Origin: Pseudobacillus wudalianchiensis
Lineage (GTDB): Bacteria > Bacillota > Bacilli > Bacillales > Domibacillaceae
Direction: 5' to 3'
DNA length: 64,000 bases
Assembly (NCBI RefSeq): GCF_001685015.1
Contig: NZ_MAYT01000027.1
Location: forward strand, 1-64,000
Position numbers and translations under genes: made by a program. Position 1 is the stretch's first letter. Every line of letters begins with the position of its first letter. Shown piece after piece: positions 46,650 through 53,794 of this stretch. The notes under the pieces are model-generated. The model was not told the origin of the DNA. It worked only from the letters and a program-made list of their open reading frames with translations, and did no database searches.

Positions 46650-47216
46650 TTATGACCCTTTAAGCCTTTTCTTAACCCATTCCTTGTATTCCAGCTCGTT
46701 ATATTCATCCGTCTTTACAATAGTCCAGTGATTATTTTCAAGCTTTAGAGAGATTTCCATTAAAAGTTCTCCTCCTGCTTTATCGAAATTACTACTCAAA
46801 TAGCCTATGCCACCGTTCACGAGGAGAATTGTCTCTTTGTCGTTTATTGTTTTTACTCTCATTCGATTATGGCCCTCAATACTAAAATTAGCATCGACTA
46901 CTTTAAAACGTTTATTGAAGGATTCAACTTCATCCTTCTCTACATTGATTCCTTTCTTAAAGTCATAGTCATTCCTTAAGTCAGGATATTGATTCCATAG
47001 AATGTTAATATCATTGTGTATGACCGCTTGTGTTCTATAATACATATACTTCGTGACAAGGTGCTCGTATTTCACCCAATCAGACAGTTCAGGTTCAATG
47101 AAACCGTCTATGCTGTTTTCTGTATTGTGATTTTCTGGTTTAACTGTGTTTGGTTGACACCCACAGAGAGAAAATAGCATCACAACTATTAAACTTCTTA
47201 AAAGACACTTCTTCAT
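46650..47216 (-). CDS. Hypothetical lipoprotein
   Basis: A 188-residue protein with a clear lipoprotein signal peptide (KK, hydrophobic core, lipobox SLCGC with C20). It would be anchored on the outer face of the membrane. The mature part is mixed and hydrophilic, with a pattern like small NTF2/SnoaL-like or TipAS-type folds (HLVTKYMYYRTQAVIHNDINILW near the start, and a C-terminal LKLENNHWTIVKTDE strand typical of NTF2-like proteins). I do not recognise a named family. The ATG has AAGGAGTGG upstream. Confidence 0.6.
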   Translation of the reverse strand: MKKCLLRSLIVVMLFSLCGCQPNTVKPENHNTENSIDGFIEPELSDWVKYEHLVTKYMYYRTQAVIHNDINILWNQYPDLRNDYDFKKGINVEKDEVESFNKRFKVVDANFSIEGHNRMRVKTINDKETILLVNGGIGYLSSNFDKAGGELLMEISLKLENNHWTIVKTDEYNELEYKEWVKKRLKGS

Positions 47217-47417
47217 ATTCCACTCCTTGAATTTGTGATCAATCCAAATTATAACATTTTTTCAAGTTATCAGGTTATCTTTTCGTTAATGCTGCTTGGT
47301 GTTATTGTTTATATGATAAAGCTATTTTGAAAGCTCTCTTAGTTCCCTTCCTCCCCACTTCTTTAATCAAGATAAATTGACATAAAATCGCATCTGTAAT
47401 AAAGTAATAAAGGTAAT

Positions 47418-47435
47418 TAGTTTGTATAGCAACTA
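47418..47435. promoter_or_regulatory. MarR operator copy 1 (autoregulatory)
   Basis: TAGTTTGTATAGCAACTA, an imperfect dyad with core GTTTGTATAGCAAC, 18 nt before the MarR start. It matches two further copies before azoR (47908-47921 and 47937-47958). Confidence 0.6.
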
Positions 47436-47452
47436 AATAGTGAGGGATGCAC

Positions 47453-47890
47453 TTGAAGCTATCTTTACAAGATTATATAAGCATTAAAATTCACCAAACA
47501 GATTTAAGCCTTACAAGTCTCATTAAATCTAAATTAGAGCCATTCAATCTTGCGCCTGAACAGAATTTGATTATGATGCTCCTTTGGGAAAAAGATGGTT
47601 TGACTCAAAATCAATTGGGAGAAATCCTTAATAAAGATAAAACTAATGTTGCCAGAATGGCTTCTAATCTTGAAGGTAAAGGTTTTATTAAAAGAATCAG
47701 CAGCAAGAGTGACCGCCGCTCCCTAGAACTGCACCTTACTTCATGTGGAAAAGAACTTGGCAAACGGGTGATCCCCATTACCGAAGAATTTAATGATATG
47801 GTTTGTAAAGGCATTTCTGAGGAAGAACTTCTAACTCTTGAAAAGATTCTTTCAAAAATCAATATGAATGTCCAAGAGTCTTCTAAATAG
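47453..47890 (+). CDS. MarR-family transcriptional regulator
   Basis: A winged-helix MarR protein of about 145 residues: LAPEQNLIMMLLWEKDGLTQNQLGEILNKDKTNVARMASNLEGKGFIKR covers the HTH, followed by the SDRRS wing. The dimer helices at both ends are present. It lacks an obvious single redox cysteine near the N-terminus. I prefer TTG at 47453, with GAGGG 6 nt upstream; the ATG at 47447 overlaps that spacing. It probably represses itself and the azoreductase gene 100 nt downstream through three matching dyads. Confidence 0.87.
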   Translation: MKLSLQDYISIKIHQTDLSLTSLIKSKLEPFNLAPEQNLIMMLLWEKDGLTQNQLGEILNKDKTNVARMASNLEGKGFIKRISSKSDRRSLELHLTSCGKELGKRVIPITEEFNDMVCKGISEEELLTLEKILSKINMNVQESSK

Positions 47891-47907
47891 GACATTCACC
47901 GCTAATA

Positions 47908-47921
47908 GTTGTTATAACAAC
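47908..47921. promoter_or_regulatory. MarR operator copy 2
   Basis: GTTGTTATAACAAC is a perfect 14-bp palindrome in the MarR-azoR intergenic region. Confidence 0.6.
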
Positions 47922-47936
47922 CTATTTCTTTTCTTT

Positions 47937-47958
47937 GATGGTTGCTACAGCAACCATC
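47937..47958. promoter_or_regulatory. MarR operator copy 3
   Basis: GATGGTTGCT-AC-AGCAACCATC, 10-bp perfect arms, core GTTGCTACAGCAAC like the other two copies, 33 nt before the azoR start. Confidence 0.6.
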
Positions 47959-47990
47959 GGAGCTATTTTATTAAGAGTGAGGGAACAAAA

Positions 47991-48617
47991 ATGTCTAAAG
48001 TATTATTTATCAAAGCGAACGATCGTCCTGCTGATCAAGCTATCAGCTCCAAAATGTACGAAGTGTTTGTCAACACCTACAAAGAAGCAAATCCAGGGGC
48101 TGACATTACGGAGTTAGATCTTTTTAATATAGAACTGCCTAATTACGGCAACACAGCGATTATGGGCGTATATAAGCGTAATCAAGGAATGGAGTTAACT
48201 GCAGAAGAAGCAAAAGCGGCTGATTTAGTAGATCGGTATTTAAATCAATTCCTTGCGGCGGAGAAAGTTGTATTTGCTTTCCCTTTATGGAACAGCATAG
48301 TTCCAGCACCCCTAGTTAATTATATTTCTCACCTGGCTCAAGCAGGAAAAACATTTAAGTACACTCCTGAAGGTCCTGTTGGCCTTGCAGGAGACAAAAA
48401 AGTCGTTTTATTGAATGCTCGCGGCAGTGATTATTCTTTAGAGACGATGGCTGCGGCTGAAATGGCTGTTAAGTATGTTCAAGCGAACCTCGGACTATGG
48501 GGAATTACAAATCAGGAAACCATCGTGATTGAAGGACACAACCAATACCCTGACCGAGCACAAGAAATCATTGCAGATGGGCTAGAAAAAGTAGCAAAAG
48601 CCGCTGCTGCATTTTAA
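47991..48617 (+). CDS. azoR: FMN-dependent NADH-azoreductase
   Basis: A 208-residue flavodoxin-fold enzyme of the AzoR family. FPLWNSIVPAPLVNYI (about 94-109) is the conserved FMN-binding segment and LNARGSDYS the following loop. It reduces azo compounds and quinones by two-electron transfer, protecting against quinone stress in Bacillus. The ATG at 47991 has GTGAGGG upstream; the long in-frame extension upstream covers the operators and is rejected. It is paired with a MarR repressor, a common arrangement for quinone-responsive genes. Confidence 0.9.
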   Translation: MSKVLFIKANDRPADQAISSKMYEVFVNTYKEANPGADITELDLFNIELPNYGNTAIMGVYKRNQGMELTAEEAKAADLVDRYLNQFLAAEKVVFAFPLWNSIVPAPLVNYISHLAQAGKTFKYTPEGPVGLAGDKKVVLLNARGSDYSLETMAAAEMAVKYVQANLGLWGITNQETIVIEGHNQYPDRAQEIIADGLEKVAKAAAAF

Positions 48618-48635
48618 TTAGATCATCTCATCATT

Positions 48636-48683
48636 AAACTGCATCTTTGTCGTTAATCGTATCAACAAAGATGCAGTTTTTTG
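48636..48683 (+). terminator. Terminator of azoR
   Basis: AAACTGCATCTTTGT / ACAAAGATGCAGTTT, 15-bp stem with a T6 run. Confidence 0.88.
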
Positions 48684-48691
48684 TTATGTTT

Positions 48692-49612
48692 TTAATGCTG
48701 AAAAATATTCTTTTTATGCCATTTGAAATAAGGTTTATTGTATTCGTATCGAGCAATTCTCATTTTTCCGTAAATGCTGTACTGAGTATAATCTGACTCG
48801 GGTAATTGTGATGAAATATGCAGACGCCCCTGGCCATCAAAGGCAATGTAACCTTTCCCGTATAAAGCGTCGTGATTAGAACATAACAGCACGCCGTTAT
48901 ATGGATCTAACCGCTCTGTATCCGTACTGTCTTTCCAAGGCTTTGAATAGCTTGCTCGCAGTAACGCAGGGAGCTCAATCCCACAAAGTGCACATTTATG
49001 TCCCCATAATGGTGACATTTCTCGTTTAAACTTTTGCTGGCCTAAACGAATTTTTGCCTTCGCTTCTGCTTCCGTTTCAGCGATCACTGGCACAATGGTG
49101 TTGCGCTCTGTCTGGCGGACGATGCCTATCGCTAATTCGAGCTGCTCCAGTTCTGCTTCATAAATATTAAGGTCACTAATAAGCTCTAACAATTTAATGG
49201 CCAGTTCTTCGTTGCAAGGATATAAACAACCTTGATTGCCGTTTCCGTCTTGCTGGAATGCCGAATATTTAAGCGGCAGCAGAGGCCGAAGCTCGTCAAA
49301 ATTCTCACGTATGTTCAAAGGTATTTCTAATTCATGGTAGTGTAGCTTTACTAAATAGCCTTTTTCTCCCCATGGCTCAAAATATTGCATGGCGGCGGGT
49401 TTAACTGCTTCTTCACAGCTTGAGGAGGCGATACTAATGGCGACAATGTCTCCCTTTACGTAGTGAAAAACTCTGTCCCCTTCCTTCACTTCAGCCATTC
49501 GCAGCCATGAATGCGGTGTGTTGCCTCCCTTGTCTTTTTGAGGAGACCAAATAATCCCTTGTTCTTTTTCTTCCTGATAGGTGTGGCCTTGCATGACAAT
49601 AAAACTGTTCAT
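48692..49612 (-). CDS. HNH endonuclease with N-terminal EVE/PUA-like domain
   Basis: A 306-residue protein of two parts. The first 100 residues (FIVMQGHTYQEE, WLRMAEVKEGDRVFHYVKGDIVAISIA) look like an EVE/PUA-type domain, a fold that reads modified bases. The C-terminal part (about 205-285) is an HNH_2 nuclease: a CALCG zinc pair, then LRASYSKPWKD and ERLDPYNGVLLCSNHDALYGKGYIAFD. The position often occupied by the first histidine (ASHIKPW) reads ASYSKPW. It may be a stand-alone modification-dependent (type IV-like) restriction enzyme. The ATG at 49612 has GAGGAG upstream, preferred over the ATG at 49630. Confidence 0.72.
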   Translation of the reverse strand: MNSFIVMQGHTYQEEKEQGIIWSPQKDKGGNTPHSWLRMAEVKEGDRVFHYVKGDIVAISIASSSCEEAVKPAAMQYFEPWGEKGYLVKLHYHELEIPLNIRENFDELRPLLPLKYSAFQQDGNGNQGCLYPCNEELAIKLLELISDLNIYEAELEQLELAIGIVRQTERNTIVPVIAETEAEAKAKIRLGQQKFKREMSPLWGHKCALCGIELPALLRASYSKPWKDSTDTERLDPYNGVLLCSNHDALYGKGYIAFDGQGRLHISSQLPESDYTQYSIYGKMRIARYEYNKPYFKWHKKNIFQH

Positions 49613-49852
49613 ACGACTCCTCGATTCCATAAATAGATTAAAAAATGTCTTTTACTTAATTATACATCAGATGATTTGTCGTAAGATTCATTGTTGCTTT
49701 TTTATTCCGAAGCCCAAGAATGAAAGCAAAAGCTAAAATAGAAAACTGACCCCAATTGAAGCGTCCTTATCATTTTCAAACATTGTTTTTAAGTATGCAG
49801 TACAGGGAACATGTTAAAAGAAACGTTTCATTATGAAAGGGAGGAATGTTTA

Positions 49853-50086
49853 ATGGCTTATAATAATCAAAACAAAAAGACAGCCTCTAAAAAACAAGAT
49901 GACAAAGGATATAAGGACTTTTATCAAAAAATGGGCGAAGATATGAACCAAGACAAGGAGTTTTATCAGGAAAGCGGACTGAAGAACAGCGATTCTTTTT
50001 CCGAAGAGCTCCCTGAAAAATCTTATGAAAAAGAAGATTTTTATCAGGAGATGGGCGATAACCCTAAAGACGAATATCCTAAATAA
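49853..50086 (+). CDS. Small hydrophilic FYQ-repeat protein
   Basis: A 77-residue, highly charged protein with no hydrophobic segment. A (D/E)FYQ-x-x-G motif occurs three times: DFYQKMG, EFYQESG and DFYQEMG, spaced along the chain between lysine- and glutamate-rich linkers. It looks intrinsically disordered. I do not recognise the family; small proteins of this style occur in spores and stress regulons of Bacillaceae. The ATG at 49853 has GAAAGGGAGGAAT upstream. Its own terminator follows, supporting it as a real gene. Confidence 0.65.
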   Translation: MAYNNQNKKTASKKQDDKGYKDFYQKMGEDMNQDKEFYQESGLKNSDSFSEELPEKSYEKEDFYQEMGDNPKDEYPK

Positions 50087-50100
50087 GATACTAATGAAGA

Positions 50101-50141
50101 AAAGCTGTAGGATCTATTGCGATCACTACAGCTTTTTTTTA
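50101..50141. terminator. Terminator between the FYQ protein and TPP enzyme genes
   Basis: AAAGCTGTAG / CTACAGCTTT stem (50101-50110, 50126-50135) with a T8 run. Confidence 0.82.
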
Positions 50142-51764
50142 TTTATTTTTACTCTCTGGAAAAGTAACTTGCTTTGTTCGAACATCTACTAGCGTCGGTG
50201 AGTTTGTATTCAATGCTTCTTGGAGAACAGATTCCAGATCAGTATCTGACTGAGGACAGAAGCCTTTCCATCCGCAGGCTTCTGCTACTTTTACGAAGTC
50301 TGGGTTGGTGAGTTCTACTCCTACCTCCTCGCCTCCCTCTGCTTTGAGTTTATCTCTTTCCATTTGCAGGGCATGATTGTTCATCACAATCACGGTGATA
50401 TTCAGCTCATAGCGTGAAGCGGTTAATAGGTCCGCAAGTGTCATTTGCAGTCCGCCGTCTCCAACGACCGCGACCACTTGTTTATTAGGTTTTTCAAGCT
50501 TTGCGGCCATGGCAGCCGGCAGACCGAAGCCCATTGTCCGCCAATAGCCTGAGAATAAAACAGCTTGTTGTTTTTGAGGACGGAAGTTACGATTCATCCA
50601 AATCGTTACATTGCCAGTGTCTAGTGTAAAAATAGCATCTTCCGCGGCTGTTTGATCGAGAGCACGGACAATTCGTGACGGATGGATCGGATAACCGGCC
50701 GTTTTGCCTTCCTGTTCATTTTGCCGGGTCCACTTTTCTTTTATCTCACGGCAAGAGCTGATCCAGTCTTCCGAACGTTGAAATCCTTGCAAGCTCTCTG
50801 TTAATAACGGAATCACTTCCTGTGTTTCTCCGGTTATTCCAAGTTCTGTCGGTATGCCTTTTTCAATTTTATCAAAATTCTTGTCAATTTGAATGATGCG
50901 TGCATCAGTTGGCACGTATCCCTCAGGCCACCATGTCGTACCGGCTAACAAGACAACGTCCGCTTTTTTAAATACTTCAGGCGCATAAGGGTTTCCGCCT
51001 TCACCAATTCCCTGCAATAGATTTGGTGAAGATTCATCAAATAGTCCCTTTCCGCCTAGGCTTGTCAAAATGCCGGCCCCCCATCTTTCCGCCAGTTCCT
51101 CAACGGCCTCTGGTGCAGCTGCTGAACCAGCGCCCGCCATAATCATTGGCCGCTTAGCGGTTTTCATAATCGCTGTTGCCTGTTCTAAGCTTTCCTTCGT
51201 AAACGTAGACACTCCTTCAATAACGGTTGGCAGCGGCCGTGGTTTCACTGTAACAATTTTATCGAAAAGATCTTTTGGAACAGACAAATGACTCACTACC
51301 CGTTGTCCCAATGATGTTTGGGCTGCTTTGTGAAGAAGCTCAATAATAGCATCCTGGCTCGCTAAGTTTTCCGAATAAGAAGCAAACGGCTTTAGAAGCT
51401 CTTGCTGGTTGATATATTGCTTATAGGCCATTCCGATCTTATTGCGAGGTGCTTGTCCGGTAATGACGAGGACAGGTGCTTTATCCGCATACGCATCTCC
51501 CAGCCCGTTCAACAAATTAGCAGCGCCTGGCCCCATTGTAGCGGTGCAGACAGCAAGATTGCCTGTCAATTTCGCTTCTGCTGATGCCATGAAAGCAGCC
51601 GTTGACTCATGTTTAACGGCAATAAATTTAATTTTATCCTGTTTAGCTAAGGCATCAATGAGACCAAAAATAGCATCGCCCACTACGCCGTAAATTCGCT
51701 TTACACCGAATAGAGACAACTGATCAAGTATCAATTCGGCAACCGTTCTTTCTGTTTTTTCCAT
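50139..51764 (-). CDS. Thiamine-pyrophosphate enzyme, pyruvate oxidase (YdaP/CidC)-like
   Basis: A 541-residue TPP-dependent enzyme with the three usual domains: PYR (about 5-170, catalytic glutamate in KHESTAAFMA), central (about 190-320) and PP (about 360-530). The TPP/Mg motif is GDGGLQMTLADLLTASRYELNITVIVMNN. Sequence style matches Bacillus pyruvate oxidases that convert pyruvate to acetate and CO2, but acetolactate synthase-like activity cannot be excluded. No small regulatory subunit gene is near. The ATG is preceded by GGGGGTTCC. Confidence 0.82.
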   Translation of the reverse strand: MEKTERTVAELILDQLSLFGVKRIYGVVGDAIFGLIDALAKQDKIKFIAVKHESTAAFMASAEAKLTGNLAVCTATMGPGAANLLNGLGDAYADKAPVLVITGQAPRNKIGMAYKQYINQQELLKPFASYSENLASQDAIIELLHKAAQTSLGQRVVSHLSVPKDLFDKIVTVKPRPLPTVIEGVSTFTKESLEQATAIMKTAKRPMIMAGAGSAAAPEAVEELAERWGAGILTSLGGKGLFDESSPNLLQGIGEGGNPYAPEVFKKADVVLLAGTTWWPEGYVPTDARIIQIDKNFDKIEKGIPTELGITGETQEVIPLLTESLQGFQRSEDWISSCREIKEKWTRQNEQEGKTAGYPIHPSRIVRALDQTAAEDAIFTLDTGNVTIWMNRNFRPQKQQAVLFSGYWRTMGFGLPAAMAAKLEKPNKQVVAVVGDGGLQMTLADLLTASRYELNITVIVMNNHALQMERDKLKAEGGEEVGVELTNPDFVKVAEACGWKGFCPQSDTDLESVLQEALNTNSPTLVDVRTKQVTFPESKNK

Positions 51765-51946
51765 AAGAATCGGAACCCCCTGTTTAAATTTTTTACTATA
51801 TTGATTCTTTCACTAAAATGGAATGGCTAAACTTTCTATTTTTATCATCATCTTGTAGTTTGCTTCATTTGAAAATCTTTCTTTAAGTTTGTTATTCTTA
51901 GTACTGAACGCGGAATGGATAATTCAGATAAAAGGAGATATGCCAA

Positions 51947-52771
51947 ATGAATTTTGTAACGTTAAATAACGGCTTAAAAATGCCTCAGCTTGGCTTCGGA
52001 GTTTGGCAGGTAGAGGATGATCAGGCAACTATTGCGGTAGCAAACGCGATCGAGGTTGGATACAGATCGATCGATACAGCGATGGTGTATCAAAACGAAA
52101 GCGGTGTTGGCAAAGCGATCCAGCAATCTTCTGTCCCTCGTGAAGATTTGTTCATTACCACCAAGGTTTGGAATAGCGATCAAGGCTATGAAAATACACT
52201 GCGGGCTTTTGACGACAGTTTAGAGAGATTAGGGCTTGATTACGTTGACCTGTATCTTATCCACTGGCCTACTCCAAAATATGATGAATATGTAGATACA
52301 TACAAGGCGTTGGAAAAGCTTTATCATGATGGACGGGTAAAAGCCATCGGCGTATGCAACTTTGACATTGAACATTTAGAGCGTATTTTAAAAGAGTGCG
52401 ATGTGAAGCCTGTATTGAATCAAGTAGAATGCCACCCCTATCTTGCCCAAAATGAAATGAAAGAATTCTGTGCAAAACATGATATTTACGTGGAAGCATG
52501 GAGTCCGCTTGAGCAAGGAGGAGATGTGCTGAAGGATTCTGCCATTCAACAGATTGCGGAAACACATCGTAAATCACCGGCTCAAGTTGTGCTGCGCTGG
52601 CATTTACAAAATAATACGATTGTCATTCCTAAATCCGTTACCCCATCCCGAATTGAAGAGAATTTCAATGTATTTGATTTTGAATTGTCACCAGACGAAA
52701 TGAGAATAATCAACGGATTGAACCGCAACCGCCGCAAAGGCCCGGCACCAAGCGAAATGAATATCCGATAA
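51947..52771 (+). CDS. Aldo/keto reductase (YvgN/YtbE-like)
   Basis: A 274-residue NADPH-dependent reductase with the AKR tetrad in place: D43 (RSIDTAMVYQNE), Y48, K73 (TTKVWN) and H106 (LIHWPTP). IPKSVTPSRIEEN near 225 is the NADPH-binding segment. Bacillus relatives reduce methylglyoxal and other aldehydes. The ATG has AAAGGAGATA upstream. It is divergent from the TPP enzyme and ends in a terminator shared with the convergent MBL gene. Confidence 0.92.
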   Translation: MNFVTLNNGLKMPQLGFGVWQVEDDQATIAVANAIEVGYRSIDTAMVYQNESGVGKAIQQSSVPREDLFITTKVWNSDQGYENTLRAFDDSLERLGLDYVDLYLIHWPTPKYDEYVDTYKALEKLYHDGRVKAIGVCNFDIEHLERILKECDVKPVLNQVECHPYLAQNEMKEFCAKHDIYVEAWSPLEQGGDVLKDSAIQQIAETHRKSPAQVVLRWHLQNNTIVIPKSVTPSRIEENFNVFDFELSPDEMRIINGLNRNRRKGPAPSEMNIR

Positions 52772-52775
52772 TAGA

Positions 52776-52826
52776 AAAAGACCGCAGCATTGGAATACGT
52801 TCAGTTCAATGCCGCGGTCTTTTATA
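52776..52826. terminator. Bidirectional terminator, aldo/keto reductase / MBL hydrolase
   Basis: AAAAGACCGC-A-GCATTG and CAATGC-C-GCGGTCTTTT form a long stem with one mismatch. Confidence 0.82.
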
Positions 52827-52831
52827 AAAAC

Positions 52832-53602
52832 TTATAATTCAAGGGATTCCCCAAAACCGACTATTTTTACATTTGTTTTATGATCCTTTAAACGTTCTTT
52901 AAGGTCCACATCATGGCGAACCATCATTGGGACAATTGGAAAACTTTGTTTTAGTCCGTCTAAAACCTCTCGTCTTTTCGCTTCCTCTTCTGTAGGAAAG
53001 TTGTGAACCGGAATGACAGTGTGAACATCTAAAAGATGTCTGATTGCATATTCCGCTTCCCTTGCTCCCATCGTTAAAATGTCAGAACAAGATAAGATCG
53101 CCACTTTAGGTTCATATAAGTCTTGAATGATTTTCATTTCCACTGTTAATCCTGTGTCACCAGATATATATACTGTTTCTTCTTGATCTGACTCCAAAAT
53201 AAAACCACATGATACTCCGGCATATGTAGGGTTTCCGTGTATTTCTTGATAGGAACTAGTATGCATGGCCGGTACCATGGTCATTTGCACGGTCGTTTCG
53301 GCAGCTTTCATTGTACCGCTAATATTAAGTGGCATTACATTAAATCCCTCATTAAGTAAAATGAGCGCTAACTCATACTGAGCAAGAACTTGCACTTTTG
53401 GATTGACTTCTTTTATGAACGACAAACCTTCTGTGTGATCAAAATGACCATGTGTCAGCAGGGCAACATTTGCACTCTCCATATATTGTTTTAATTCCTC
53501 TTCACTACTTCCTGGGTTCATGGAATAAAAAGGATCTACCAAGATATTTAAACTTTCATATTCAATGTTTAGCATAGCATGTCCTAGTCGTGTAATTTTC
53601 AT
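52832..53602 (-). CDS. MBL-fold metal-dependent hydrolase (UPF0173/YtkL-like)
   Basis: A 256-residue metallo-beta-lactamase-fold protein. The zinc motif THGHFDHTEG (about 50-59), AMHTSSYQEIHGNP and YISGDTGLT (third ligand Asp) are present, with a late PVHNFPTEEE histidine. It starts directly with MKITRLGHA, typical of the UPF0173 group. The substrate is unknown. It is monocistronic, transcribed away from the following oxidoreductase region. Confidence 0.85.
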   Translation of the reverse strand: MKITRLGHAMLNIEYESLNILVDPFYSMNPGSSEEELKQYMESANVALLTHGHFDHTEGLSFIKEVNPKVQVLAQYELALILLNEGFNVMPLNISGTMKAAETTVQMTMVPAMHTSSYQEIHGNPTYAGVSCGFILESDQEETVYISGDTGLTVEMKIIQDLYEPKVAILSCSDILTMGAREAEYAIRHLLDVHTVIPVHNFPTEEEAKRREVLDGLKQSFPIVPMMVRHDVDLKERLKDHKTNVKIVGFGESLEL

Positions 53603-53756
53603 CTCATCGACGCCAGTGCGTCCGTCCCCTCCTCACCATTCGAATAAAATATTCTTATTCTGAATCAGGGGCTTGTATCCCTCATTTCTATAATTTTTTG
53701 TTAGTAGGTTTTTTACTTTTTTATGAAAATGAACTGCAAGACAAAGAGAAAAACAA

Positions 53757-53790
53757 AGAAGTCCACTCTTTTCTTTTAGAATGGACTTCT
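53757..53790 (-). terminator. Terminator of the flavin oxidoreductase gene
   Basis: AGAAGTCCA (53757-53765) and TGGACTTCT (53782-53790), followed on the minus strand by TTGTTTTTC. Confidence 0.6.
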
Positions 53791-53794
53791 ACGA

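Noticed and set aside
47868-47990. Longer azoreductase frame
   Set aside because: The extension translates the operator palindromes and gives a sequence unlike any azoreductase N-terminus.
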